Origin: Sulfurovum sp.
GTDB lineage: Bacteria > Campylobacterota > Campylobacteria > Campylobacterales > Sulfurovaceae
Direction: 5' to 3'
NCBI GenBank assembly: GCA_026990595.1
Contig: JALXCZ010000007.1
Span: 19,433-83,432, forward strand
Length of the DNA stretch: 64,000 nt
The translations under genes were made by a program, and so were the position numbers. Under the pieces are notes generated by a model. That model saw nothing but the letters and a program-made list of their open reading frames with translations. It had not been told where the DNA came from and did no database searches. This document shows, one piece after another, positions 50,810 to 60,437 of the stretch. Numbering within the stretch: position 1 is the first letter of the stretch; the number at the start of each line of letters is the position of its first letter.

Positions 50810-52963
50810 CTATTTGTTATATGCATCGTCTAAACTGATCATCTCGATCAGCTTGAATTTTTGTGAGATCTTTTCTGCAAGCAAACTCTTTTTGCTCTCA
50901 TTACTTTCCACTTCTATTTGGCAATATTCCGCACTCTCAGAACTATGGATACCAAGTTCTATACTGACAACATTCAAATCAAGATCAGAAAGCTTTGTCA
51001 AAAGATCTGCAAGTATTCCTTTTTGGTTCTGCAAACTGATAGTCAACCGATAGCGTGAAAGTTTCGTTGTGTTCCAATGCACATAGATCATTGGTTCCCC
51101 TGCAACTATTTTTTCATATGCTTTCTTACATAATTTATGGTGTATAATAACCTTACTGTCCTTATAAAATGCAACAATCTGGTCACCTACTTTAGGATGA
51201 CAGCAATAATCAAACTCCACACCGTCCAAAGACTTATTTGTAAAAAACTTAAAGTGTTCGATCTCTTTGAGTTTGGGTTTTTTGTAGCCCCTTTTGAGAA
51301 ACTCCCAGAAACGCACTTCTTTTGCTCCCATATATTCTGCTATCTTATGGATGACATCTTTATAATAGTCCAACTGTACCGGTAATTTATGAATAGAATC
51401 TTGAAGCTCCAATACCTTTGCAAGCTCTTTCATCTCACTATTATTTTGTGCAAACAGCGTTGCAAGTATATTATAGGCACTCAAAGTATCTGACTCTTTG
51501 ATACGAGCACGGCACTCACTTCTTATGCCGTCTTTTGCCTTAGATGTCTTCACTGTGTCTAACCAGGAGCAGTGCAGATGGACTTTGTCATCTTTGATGA
51601 TCTTGACAATATCTCCATTCTTCAATACGGTCAGCAAAGATACATTGCGTTTGTTGATCAAGGCATCCACAGCATTGCTGCCCACTTCTGAATGAATCGC
51701 ATAGGCAAAATCAAGCGCCGTTGAGCCTTTGGGGAGAGTATAGTAGTCTCCTTTGGGTGAAAAAACTGTAATATCTTCAGAAAAGAGATCACTCTTTGCA
51801 AGTTCATAAAACTCTTCAATAGATTCATTCTGGTAGTGCAGACTCTCCAACCACTCCAAGTTTACCCCATCTCCTCCATCTTTATATTTCCAGTGTGCCG
51901 CAACTCCATACTCTGCAAGTCTATGCATCTGTACCGTTCGTATCTGTGCTTCAACAATACCTTCTTCATTAAAAAGAGTTGTATGGATAGTCTTATACCC
52001 ATTCTCTTTAGGTACGGCTATATAATCTTTAAAACGGGAGATCAAAGGGGTAAACTCTAGGTGCATAAGCCCTAATACTTTGTAGCATTCAATAGGTTCA
52101 TCCACGATGATACGTACTGCCAGAAGATCCAGTACTTCTTCTATACTTACTCCCTTTCTGTGCATTTTCATATAGATGGAGTAATAATGCTTTACTCTGC
52201 CGAAAATTTCAAACTCATCTTCATCAAATCCGTTTTGGACCATGGCTTTTTTGACTTTCTGAATGAAGGCATTAAGTTTAAACTGTAAGTTTTGTGCATT
52301 ATTTTTAATGTAAGTATCGATCTCTTTGTAATCTTCAGGATAGATATAGTAGAAACTCAGATCTTCCAGAGCATTTTTTAATCTGGCGATACCAAGTCTA
52401 TGGGCAATAGGTGCATACACAACCAGTGTCTCTTCTGCAATACGCTTCTGTTTATCCGGACTTAAAGCATCTAGCGTAAGCATATTATGCAGTCTGTCAC
52501 AGAGCTTAATCACCAGTACACGAATATCTTTAATAGAGGCGATCAGCATCTTTCTGAATGTAAGTGCTGAGTTAATAAGCCTTTCACTGGAACCTGACGG
52601 AACCAATTCAACATCACGTATTTCTACGATCTTTGTCAGCCCTTCAACCATATGTGAAACATCATCACCAAATTCTTGTTCGAGATCTTCAATATCAAAA
52701 CTGGTATCCTCAACAACATCATGAAGCAATGCTGCCTGTACCATAGTCTCATCATTGGAGAAAGCTGCGGTGATCGCTGCCACTAAAATAGGATGGACGA
52801 TATAAGGTTCGCCGCTTTTACGTTGTTGACCATCATGAGCGGTCAATGCAAGCTCAAGGGCTCTGATGGTTGCAGGCAGAGGAGAGGGGACTTGTTCCCA
52901 CAGAAGGGCTTTAGCCTCTTCTATAGTATGAATCTCTTTGGCTTTTAATAAAAAAGCATCCAA
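50810..52963 (-). CDS. spoT: Bifunctional (p)ppGpp synthetase/hydrolase (Rsh)
   Basis: Stringent-response enzyme of 717 aa and the sole Rsh in this region. HD hydrolase domain: EPYIVHPILVAA, HDVVED (about 76-81) and LCDRLHNM. Synthetase domain: GRVKHYYSIYMKMHRKG and RIIVDEPIECYKVLG. TGS domain: FSPKGDYYTLPKGSTALDFA. C-terminal ACT domain: RLTISLQNQKGILADLL. Both active sites look intact. Confidence 0.95.
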   Translation of the reverse strand: MDAFLLKAKEIHTIEEAKALLWEQVPSPLPATIRALELALTAHDGQQRKSGEPYIVHPILVAAITAAFSNDETMVQAALLHDVVEDTSFDIEDLEQEFGDDVSHMVEGLTKIVEIRDVELVPSGSSERLINSALTFRKMLIASIKDIRVLVIKLCDRLHNMLTLDALSPDKQKRIAEETLVVYAPIAHRLGIARLKNALEDLSFYYIYPEDYKEIDTYIKNNAQNLQFKLNAFIQKVKKAMVQNGFDEDEFEIFGRVKHYYSIYMKMHRKGVSIEEVLDLLAVRIIVDEPIECYKVLGLMHLEFTPLISRFKDYIAVPKENGYKTIHTTLFNEEGIVEAQIRTVQMHRLAEYGVAAHWKYKDGGDGVNLEWLESLHYQNESIEEFYELAKSDLFSEDITVFSPKGDYYTLPKGSTALDFAYAIHSEVGSNAVDALINKRNVSLLTVLKNGDIVKIIKDDKVHLHCSWLDTVKTSKAKDGIRSECRARIKESDTLSAYNILATLFAQNNSEMKELAKVLELQDSIHKLPVQLDYYKDVIHKIAEYMGAKEVRFWEFLKRGYKKPKLKEIEHFKFFTNKSLDGVEFDYCCHPKVGDQIVAFYKDSKVIIHHKLCKKAYEKIVAGEPMIYVHWNTTKLSRYRLTISLQNQKGILADLLTKLSDLDLNVVSIELGIHSSESAEYCQIEVESNESKKSLLAEKISQKFKLIEMISLDDAYNK

Positions 52964-52969
52964 AGGTTT

Positions 52970-53176
52970 TTAGCCTTCTATACTTACAGTGATCTTACCT
53001 TCAGCAATCTCTTGAAGTGCGATATCAGTATATTTCATACCTGCTGTATCTATATCAAGTAGAGTTTGGGCACCATTTGCTATTTTCTCTGCTCTTTTAC
53101 CTACAGCATTCGCTAAAAGATATTTGTCGAAATCTACTTTTTCAAGTGCTTTTGCTGTTAATTCTTCTGTTCTCAT
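52970..53176 (-). CDS. rpoZ: RNA polymerase omega subunit
   Basis: A 68-aa omega subunit. NAVGKRAEKIANG is the family motif, and KYTDIALQEIAEGKI is a typical C-terminal end. It helps assemble the RNA polymerase beta' subunit. It lies between pyrH and spoT on the same strand with gaps of 38 and 6 bp. Confidence 0.93.
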   Translation of the reverse strand: MRTEELTAKALEKVDFDKYLLANAVGKRAEKIANGAQTLLDIDTAGMKYTDIALQEIAEGKITVSIEG

Positions 53177-53214
53177 TTTATTCCTTCATCAATAATATTT
53201 ATTTGTACTGTTCA

Positions 53215-53934
<720 letters not shown>

Positions 53935-53940
53935 TTATAA

Positions 53941-53960
53941 TTTCGCGATTATAGCTAAAA
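53941..53960 (-). promoter_or_regulatory. pyrH promoter, same 20-nt core as leuD
   Basis: TATAAT (53953-53948, minus strand) then CGCGAAA; the 20 bases match those ahead of leuD exactly. It supports expression of pyrH-rpoZ-spoT-tyrS. Confidence 0.55.
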
Positions 53961-53981
53961 GAGGTTTAGGAGGGGTTTAAA

Positions 53982-55349
53982 TCAGATACGGATCAATTTT
54001 AACGGGTTGATATGTTTAGAATTCTTCGTTGCCTGAAACATTAGCTTACTTGTTACTTTACCGACAACATACCCTTTGCGTATCTTGCTTCCAACATGAA
54101 TCGTCGGTGCGATCTTGGAGAGTCCTGCATAGACAGTATGCATTTTCCCACTATGTGCAACGACTACCACTTTTCCAAGCATACTGCTTTTCCCTGCAAA
54201 AACTACTTTTCCGTTAAGAACATTTTGCACTTTTGCATTGGAAGAAGGCGCTTTAAGGGTGATAGATTCATTAAAAATCTTGATCTTGTATATAGGGTCG
54301 ATATAGGTACCGAACTTCTTGATAAGCCTCGCTCCAGGAATAGGTGAAATGGTCTTACCTCCCCGGTAGGCATAGACCGGTGCTTTATGATAGGAAGAAT
54401 TGATATTTCTTACTTTTGTACTTTCTTTATAAACTGCTTTTCTCTCTTTCTCTGCCTCTTTTGCAGCCAGTCTTGCTATTTTTCTTGCCTCTGCCGTTTT
54501 TGCTCTACGCAAAGCTTCTTTAGCCTTTTTGGCTTTGGCACGTACTAAAGCCTTGGCTTTTCTAAGACGTTCTTTACGTTCTCTTTCAAGACGTATCGCC
54601 TTCTTTCTGGCAGCTGCCTGTTTGCGTGCTTCTTCTACCTCTTGAGTATGCAAAATATTAAGTTTGGCCAGTGTTGCACGCAATGAGTTTTGTTTGTCAA
54701 CAATCTTTTCGAGTTTTGCATTGTATTTCTCTTCATCTTTGGCAAGTTTTTCAAGCAGTTTCTTTTTAGCTGCTTTTTTCTGCGCATAAGCTTCTCTTTT
54801 TTTAATGATCCTCTTGATCTGATTTTTTGTTTTATTATGCAGATAGAGCTTATCTTGTTTACGTTTTTTGAGTGTGTTTATCTCTGCTCTGAGCGCAGCA
54901 AGTTCTTTTGCATTATGCTTTTTATAGGCTTTGTAGACTTCCTGTGAAATGATCGACTCACGTGTGGGTTCATGCGCCTGCTCCATTGCAAAGATAACAG
55001 AGAACTGCTTGGAGAGCAAGGAAATGAACGCTTTGTGTTTTCGTTCCAACGCTTTACTCGTTTTGGAAAAATCTTCTTTTGATCTCTTCAACTCAACTTT
55101 CAGTGCCCGGTACTCTGCTTCTGTCTTGTTCTGGTCACGACTAAGTGCATCTATCTTTTTATCAAGATAGACAAGATCTTTTTCTGCTTTATGGATATCA
55201 TTTGCTATCTTCTCCAGCTGTCTGCTTGCCTGTTTCTTTTGAGATACAGCAGTAGAAAGGTCTTTTTTGGAATTTTTGATCTTACTAACAGTTGTTGCAC
55301 CCTGCAACAGCCCGATGATTAAAAAACAGTAGAGTAGGACAGATCTCAC
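53982..55349 (-). CDS. EnvC-like M23-domain protein (amidase activator)
   Basis: A 455-aa exported protein (signal peptide 1-18) with a very long coiled-coil, about residues 25-300, rich in Lys/Glu/Ala, and a C-terminal LytM/M23 fold (about 325-455; LKAPSSNAKVQNVLNGKVVF, then VVVVAHSGKMHTVYAGLSKI). The HxxxD zinc ligands expected before this part are absent (YIDPIYKIKIF in that region), so it is probably non-catalytic. E. coli EnvC is also non-catalytic and activates amidases under FtsEX control, matching the adjacent ftsE-ftsX genes. Confidence 0.87.
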   Translation of the reverse strand: MRSVLLYCFLIIGLLQGATTVSKIKNSKKDLSTAVSQKKQASRQLEKIANDIHKAEKDLVYLDKKIDALSRDQNKTEAEYRALKVELKRSKEDFSKTSKALERKHKAFISLLSKQFSVIFAMEQAHEPTRESIISQEVYKAYKKHNAKELAALRAEINTLKKRKQDKLYLHNKTKNQIKRIIKKREAYAQKKAAKKKLLEKLAKDEEKYNAKLEKIVDKQNSLRATLAKLNILHTQEVEEARKQAAARKKAIRLERERKERLRKAKALVRAKAKKAKEALRRAKTAEARKIARLAAKEAEKERKAVYKESTKVRNINSSYHKAPVYAYRGGKTISPIPGARLIKKFGTYIDPIYKIKIFNESITLKAPSSNAKVQNVLNGKVVFAGKSSMLGKVVVVAHSGKMHTVYAGLSKIAPTIHVGSKIRKGYVVGKVTSKLMFQATKNSKHINPLKLIRI

Positions 55350-56161
55350 TCCTCTACTCCCTTACTTGAAAAAACCACTGAATAAACGGCAATGATCACA
55401 ATAAACAGTGCCGATACCAAAAGAATAGCTATATCTGTCATTTTAAAAAGCTCTGTTTTGTTTTGCATCATAATATCTATGCCACTGTTCGCTGCCCATT
55501 GAAATTTTATATAAAGAAAAATAGCTGTAGTCAGCAGTGTTGCAAGAAAAGCATCGACTATCGCTACTCTAAAAAGTACACCCGAGCGTAACATCAGTGG
55601 TGCACCGAATATCTCCATCACCTGCATGCGCTCTTTATGTGCGTATTTCCATATTTCCATCTGTTTAATGATAAGAAAAAGGCTCACTACTCCCATAAAG
55701 ACAATAAAGAGTTTCAACGTAAATTTAATAAAAGAGAAGAGTCTGTAACTCGAACTGTAGCTGCTTCCAAATGTCTCTACTTTTTTCACATTCTTATCTT
55801 TTTCAAGATCAGTTTTTATTTTCTCTAACCCTGAAGTACTAAGGTAAGAATCTAACCTGACATTATAAAAATACGGCAAAGCTGCAAGTATCTCTTTGTT
55901 ACTGTTTTTACTTACCCCTTTTGCGATTTCAGAGACAATATTTTCTCTTTTGATCTTTTCTGAACTGCTGATATGTCTGTTGAGTGCCTGAAACATAGAA
56001 AGCTTCATGGGTTTTTTGGTTACAACAAGCATAGAATAGCCTTCTTTTAGGCCTTTTTCATACGAGTTTGTCGTACGGTCAAAGACAAGGTAGAACTCTA
56101 TACCAAGCAGTATCGCCATGAGAGGCAAAATAAACATGAGATGGTTTTTAATGAACTTCAT
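55346..56161 (-). CDS. ftsX: Cell-division protein FtsX
   Basis: Permease-like FtsEX subunit, 271 aa from the ATG at 56161 (an upstream in-frame TTG is less likely). Helix 1 is about residues 8-27, then comes an extracellular domain, and three helices lie in the C-terminal half (LKLFIVFMGVVSLFLIIKQM and others). The MEIWKYAHKERMQVMEIFGA motif is typical. It overlaps ftsE by 14 bp and envC-like by 4 bp. Confidence 0.9.
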   Translation of the reverse strand: MKFIKNHLMFILPLMAILLGIEFYLVFDRTTNSYEKGLKEGYSMLVVTKKPMKLSMFQALNRHISSSEKIKRENIVSEIAKGVSKNSNKEILAALPYFYNVRLDSYLSTSGLEKIKTDLEKDKNVKKVETFGSSYSSSYRLFSFIKFTLKLFIVFMGVVSLFLIIKQMEIWKYAHKERMQVMEIFGAPLMLRSGVLFRVAIVDAFLATLLTTAIFLYIKFQWAANSGIDIMMQNKTELFKMTDIAILLVSALFIVIIAVYSVVFSSKGVEE

Positions 56162-56822
56162 ACACACCCTTGCTTTCAATAATAAAATGTCTATACGGCA
56201 ACGAAAAGATCGTTGGTATTTTATGTGTGACTACCAGCACTGTTGTATCAAGCTGCTGACAGGCATTCTCCATAAGATCCCAAATCACATTGGAAGAGTA
56301 GTCATCCAAGTTACCTGTGGGCTCATCTGCAAGTATCACTACCGGATTTTTGGAAAGTGCTCTTGCTACACCAACGCGTTGCTGCTCTCCACCACTAAGT
56401 TCCAAAGGATACTTATCAGCATGTTCTGAGAGTTTTACATGTTTAAGCAGTCTTTGCGCCTGCGTATTCTGCACATCGACAGAATAGCCGGCTATCATCA
56501 AAGGCAATACAACATTTTTTGCCACGCTCCATTCATTGACCAGTTTATAGTCCTGAAAGATGATCCCCAAATGTGTTCTTAACTCCTGCAGTTTACTCTG
56601 TCCTACACTTGCCAGGTCCAACCCACCCACCACAAGGCTTCCCTCAGTAGGCTTTAGTGCCCCGTAAAGCGCTTTAAGGAGTGTTGATTTACCCGAACCA
56701 CTCGGACCGGTAATAAAAACGAACTCTCCTTTTTTAATGGTGAAACTTGCATCTTTAATGATCTCTTTTGCACCGCCGTCATAGGCAAGTGTGAGATGTT
56801 GGGCATTGATTACATTGGACAT
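56148..56822 (-). CDS. ftsE: Cell-division ATP-binding protein FtsE
   Basis: ABC ATPase of 224 aa. Walker A GPSGSGKST, Q-loop IFQDYKLV, signature LSGGEQQRV, Walker B VVILADEPTGNLD and H-loop TH are all present. With FtsX it signals through the EnvC-like protein to activate septal amidases. Adjacent to trmB by 12 bp. Confidence 0.95.
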   Translation of the reverse strand: MSNVINAQHLTLAYDGGAKEIIKDASFTIKKGEFVFITGPSGSGKSTLLKALYGALKPTEGSLVVGGLDLASVGQSKLQELRTHLGIIFQDYKLVNEWSVAKNVVLPLMIAGYSVDVQNTQAQRLLKHVKLSEHADKYPLELSGGEQQRVGVARALSKNPVVILADEPTGNLDDYSSNVIWDLMENACQQLDTTVLVVTHKIPTIFSLPYRHFIIESKGVYEVH

Positions 56823-56834
56823 CCTAGATTTCCT

Positions 56835-58004
56835 TTAAGATAAAAGTTCCATTATTTTTTGATGTGCTTCGTTGTTGACCGTTGTCTTCACCGGAGGAGA
56901 GACAAAGTACCGACAGCTGTTCTCTTCTATCAAAATATATTTATGTTCAGGTCTGTCAAAACTTCCAAATGCACACTTGATCAGGAGTTTTTCATCCCCT
57001 ATTTTATACATACGTTCAAAGTGTACAAAGTATCCGTCAAAGACCAATGCTTTTTTGGGTAAAGTTTCTTCCAAACCTTTTCTATATTTTACAATATTAA
57101 AATTAAAATCTATATTCAGTTCTTTAGTCTCTGATTTTTCTCTGCATCTTACATAGACATCATAGATATCTTTCTCCTGTCTGCGCCATCTTGCTTCATA
57201 TTTACTGGTCACTTCCAAGGCTTCATTCTTCCGTACTTCCACCTCTACTTTTGGCACAGCAAAGAAAGTCTCAAGAGAATACCAGAAGTATTTGTCACTG
57301 TCTGTACGAAGTTCCAACTGTCCACCCTCCCTAAGTACACGTATTGATTCATCCAGAAAAGAGGAGCTGATCACACGCCTATGCGGTTTTTTATCCCAAG
57401 GCACAGGGAAATGGACAAATATCTTCTCACAGGCATTCGAAGGCAGCATCTCCAAAAAGAGTCTGGCATCATAGTTGACCACCCAAATGTTATCCAGCCC
57501 CTGTAGTTCTATCTGTTTGAGTACCTGTTGTGCCGAGGGAGTATGTATTTCAAGCCCTATAAAAAGAGTATCAGGATTCTTTTTTGCCTGATAGAGCAAA
57601 TGTCTTCCTGAACCGAACCCTACCTCAACGGAGATCTTCTCTTTGGGAAAAATGATCTTTTCAAAATCCTCTATTTTCTTAAAATATGCCGAAGAGAGTA
57701 CCGGCTTTGTATTGGAAAGAGCAATATTTGAACTCTCAATATTAAGCTCCAACACTTTGGAGACTCTGTCTAGCGCCTCTTTTAAAAGATTAACCTTCAG
57801 TGGTCTGGTCACCTTGTCATATTTTACAAGGGTTGCTTTGGTATCGGGTTTGATCTGAAGAAGAAACTCTTCTCCTCCGTGTTCCACACCAAGTAACTCA
57901 TCCTCACCTTTGAGTGCTTTTGCCCTAAAAGTAATGATATCACTTTGCAGGATTCTCTGTTCTATGTCAGAGCTGTCGAATGGAGTAACTTTTAAATGTG
58001 GCAT
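56835..58004 (-). CDS. trmB: tRNA (guanine-N7)-methyltransferase, extended form
   Basis: Methylates G46 of tRNA. It has 389 aa against about 240 in E. coli. The first ~125 residues are an added domain before the catalytic core, and about 90 residues follow it. The core has EVGFGSGRHLLYQAK (motif I), FIGLEIHTPS, FVHFPVPWDKKPHRR (catalytic) and LRTDSDKYFWYSLE. Such long TrmB proteins occur in Campylobacterota. Confidence 0.92.
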   Translation of the reverse strand: MPHLKVTPFDSSDIEQRILQSDIITFRAKALKGEDELLGVEHGGEEFLLQIKPDTKATLVKYDKVTRPLKVNLLKEALDRVSKVLELNIESSNIALSNTKPVLSSAYFKKIEDFEKIIFPKEKISVEVGFGSGRHLLYQAKKNPDTLFIGLEIHTPSAQQVLKQIELQGLDNIWVVNYDARLFLEMLPSNACEKIFVHFPVPWDKKPHRRVISSSFLDESIRVLREGGQLELRTDSDKYFWYSLETFFAVPKVEVEVRKNEALEVTSKYEARWRRQEKDIYDVYVRCREKSETKELNIDFNFNIVKYRKGLEETLPKKALVFDGYFVHFERMYKIGDEKLLIKCAFGSFDRPEHKYILIEENSCRYFVSPPVKTTVNNEAHQKIMELLS

Positions 58005-58018
58005 AAATGCTTTTGTCC

Positions 58019-58693
58019 TTAAAGTGAAATACGTGTGACTTGACTTGGTTGAGATCGGATCTTGTCATATCCCCGTGCAAAAATACGGTAGGCATAGCTA
58101 TTCCCCGCTCTTACACGTCCATCCACATATTCTGCCATCAGCTGTCCTTTGACAATTGCCATATATTTCCATGGTCCTCCATTGACAGAACGCTCAATAA
58201 TATAAGAATTCACCCTTTCATTCGGGTGTGGTCTCCATAAAAGTTTTACGACATTAGGTGCCACTTTATATGCCTGAACGAAAGAGATACCCGCAAAAGG
58301 CGGTTTTGTTTTTACCTTAAGCACAGCACCGTGTTTTGATTCTTTTCCAAGAGAGTATGTCGTAAAAGTATACAAATAAGTTGTATTTGGTTTTACATGA
58401 GTATCAACAAAGTGCGTACCGTAACGGTTACCCACTGAGCCTACACGTTTAAAGCCTTGATCTGTTTTATATCTGTCTGTAGGCAAACCTCTGTAGATAT
58501 TGACACCATGGACACGTCTGTCTTTAATGGTTTGCCATTCAAAGCCCACAGAACTGCTCATTGGCAATGCCCGCACCTGGGTGATTGTTTTAAGTGTCGG
58601 ATCTGTTTTATACAGAAGCAGTCCTTTAATGCCGCCACATCCGTTAAGAACCAGTAAAGTTAGAGCCGAGAGTAAGAGGGTTGATTTTTTCAT
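58019..58693 (-). CDS. Lipoprotein with fibronectin type III repeats
   Basis: A 224-aa lipoprotein; the lipobox is VLNGCG (Cys near residue 19). Two FN3-like beta modules follow: about 38-132 (VGFEWQTIKDRRVHGVNIYR, with NTTYLYTFTTYSLGKESKHG) and about 133-224 (VKLLWRPHPNERVNSYIIER, with NSYAYRIFARGYDKIRSQPS). Probably a surface or periplasmic binding protein. The 5' end overlaps rluD by 50 bp. Confidence 0.82.
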   Translation of the reverse strand: MKKSTLLLSALTLLVLNGCGGIKGLLLYKTDPTLKTITQVRALPMSSSVGFEWQTIKDRRVHGVNIYRGLPTDRYKTDQGFKRVGSVGNRYGTHFVDTHVKPNTTYLYTFTTYSLGKESKHGAVLKVKTKPPFAGISFVQAYKVAPNVVKLLWRPHPNERVNSYIIERSVNGGPWKYMAIVKGQLMAEYVDGRVRAGNSYAYRIFARGYDKIRSQPSQVTRISL

Positions 58694-59603
58694 CTATTTC
58701 ACCTTGATCAAAATATTTTGTCATATATGTTGTCATATCGTCAAAAAGTGGAGCTTCAAACTCCATTTTTTCACCGCTGATCGGGTGGACTAAATATAGT
58801 AGATATGCATGCAGATAAACTCTTGGAATTTTATCTCTTTTGGTCTTAAAACCATATAAATCATCCCCCAGAATGTGCCGTCCCAAAGTGTTCAGATGCA
58901 CGCGTATCTGATGGGTACGTCCTGTAAAGAGTTTTGCTGCTATCAGTTCTACATTATAGTCCGATGTCAAAAGCTTTTTAAATGCTGTTTTTGCAGGTTT
59001 TCCATGAGGCACAATATCCATCTTTAGCCTGTTCTTCGGGTTACGCCCTATGGGCTTATCTACTATAGTATCATCTTTAAGTGGACAGTCTATAAGTGCC
59101 AGATAGTAACGCCCCATACTTTTGTCCTGTAGCTGAAGACTCAGCTTCTCATGTGCCTCATTGGTTTTAGCCACCACCAAAGCCCCCGTCGTCTCTTTGT
59201 CTATACGATGCACTATTCCGTGTCGTTCTTCCCCGCTTATGGTAGAGAGGGAGATACCTTTATGAATGAGCCAGTCAACCAGCGTAGGCTCTTTCACTGA
59301 TGGAGCAGGATGTACTACAAGTCCCGATGGCTTATTAACCACAAGCAAGTAGTCATCTTCGTACAACACTTCCACATCGAAGTCCACCTCCACAGGCTTC
59401 CGTTTCTCTGCTTCTTTAAATTCATAAGCTATCTCATCACCTTGAGAGACTTTAAAACTCGTCTTGGTAACTTTTTTATTATTGACTGAAACAAGCCCAT
59501 CCTTTACAAGTTTTTCAACTTGGTTGCGGCTGACATCTAATTCCTGGGCTAGAACCTTGTCTATTCTACCGGGTTTTTCAACCCTTAACTGCTCACTGCT
59601 CAC
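58644..59603 (-). CDS. rluD: 23S rRNA pseudouridine synthase (RluD/RluC type)
   Basis: RluA-family enzyme of 319 aa. N-terminal S4 domain (RIDKVLAQELDVSRNQVEKL) and the catalytic motif GIVHRIDKETTGALVVAK (Asp in RID). The start is GTG at 59603; the first residues, MSSEQLRV, are encoded by a CTGCTCA heptamer array that also carries the ttcA stop (4-bp overlap, GTGA). RluC cannot be ruled out. Confidence 0.9.
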   Translation of the reverse strand: MSSEQLRVEKPGRIDKVLAQELDVSRNQVEKLVKDGLVSVNNKKVTKTSFKVSQGDEIAYEFKEAEKRKPVEVDFDVEVLYEDDYLLVVNKPSGLVVHPAPSVKEPTLVDWLIHKGISLSTISGEERHGIVHRIDKETTGALVVAKTNEAHEKLSLQLQDKSMGRYYLALIDCPLKDDTIVDKPIGRNPKNRLKMDIVPHGKPAKTAFKKLLTSDYNVELIAAKLFTGRTHQIRVHLNTLGRHILGDDLYGFKTKRDKIPRVYLHAYLLYLVHPISGEKMEFEAPLFDDMTTYMTKYFDQGEIDEKINPLTLGSNFTGS

Positions 59604-59619
59604 TGTTCATTGCTCACTA
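59589..59619 (+). repeat. CTGCTCA heptamer tandem repeat across ttcA stop and rluD start
   Basis: Four units (CTGCTCA, CTGCTCA, CTGTTCA, TTGCTCA) then CTA. On the minus strand they supply the final codons of ttcA, its TGA, and the GTG start of rluD. The unit resembles the CACTATT array in pdxA. Confidence 0.85.
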
Positions 59620-60418
59620 AAATATCATCCCTGTCCCAACGCTCAGGGTCTAAAAATGTATCATCATGAATATGTTTAAAGGAGGCTTTGAACATTTTAA
59701 AAGCATCTTTATTTTTAGCCTCTATCTCTGCCAACCATACTTTCGTACTTGCTCTGGCATGAGGCATCTTCACATCTTTCATCATCGCAGGACAGGCTTC
59801 ATCACCGATAATCTGTAGATTGTTTTCTGTAGCAAAATCACGCAGTTGACGTTCACGTACCTGAATAAGCGGACGTATGAGGTGTACTCCTCTGCTCGTT
59901 TTATATATAGGTGCCAAAGCTCTCATACTTCCGTTGTAAAACATATTCATAAAAAAACTCTCTACTGTGTCGTCAAAGTGATGACCAAGGGCTATTTTAT
60001 TAAATCCATGTTCTTCTGAAAAACTATAAAGTGCTCCACGTCTCATACGTGAAAAATAGCTACAAAAAGAGGAGTTTTCACGTATAGTATCTTGTGAAAC
60101 ATCAAAAATATTGGTATCGTAGACTGTATGTTTTATTTCATACTCTTCACAATGTTTAGTAAGAAATTCGTAATGCTCATCTGGCATTCCATACTTGATG
60201 GTACACGCTTCAAACTCAAAACGAAAGGGCGCATGACGTTGTATGTGTTTCATGGCATGAATCAATGCAAGAGAATCTTTTCCTCCACTCAGCCCCACAA
60301 GTATCTTGTCCCCCTCGCCAATGAGTTTAAACTCAGCATTGGTTTTACCTATGACTTTTAAGAGTTTCTTACTCATTGGGATAGTTTTAGATTTACTTCG
60401 TCTTTGGTTATCAAGCAT
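59600..60418 (-). CDS. ttcA: tRNA 2-thiocytidine biosynthesis protein TtcA
   Basis: PP-loop sulfur-transfer enzyme acting on C32 of tRNA. It has 272 aa from the ATG at 60418, chosen for GAGGA 7 nt upstream; an in-frame TTG at 60439 lacks an RBS and touches the structured repeat. PP-loop VGLSGGKDS (41-49). The family's CxxC reads CSYF here: Cys119 is kept and Phe122 replaces the second Cys; Cys209 (DEACPAM) is the third ligand position. FSRMRRGALY and LGHHFDDTVESF are normal. As I recall it, Campylobacter TtcA also has a Phe there. Confidence 0.88.
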   Translation of the reverse strand: MLDNQRRSKSKTIPMSKKLLKVIGKTNAEFKLIGEGDKILVGLSGGKDSLALIHAMKHIQRHAPFRFEFEACTIKYGMPDEHYEFLTKHCEEYEIKHTVYDTNIFDVSQDTIRENSSFCSYFSRMRRGALYSFSEEHGFNKIALGHHFDDTVESFFMNMFYNGSMRALAPIYKTSRGVHLIRPLIQVRERQLRDFATENNLQIIGDEACPAMMKDVKMPHARASTKVWLAEIEAKNKDAFKMFKASFKHIHDDTFLDPERWDRDDILVSNEQ

Positions 60419-60437
60419 TATATAGTCCTCATCAATC

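Noticed and set aside
53982..55349. Active M23 endopeptidase
   Set aside because: The upstream zinc ligands of the LytM fold are missing, so an EnvC-like activator is a better reading.
59600..60418. Frameshift or error in ttcA at CSYF
   Set aside because: The flanking residues stay in the correct frame and FSRMRRGALY follows normally; a similar sequence is recalled from Campylobacter.
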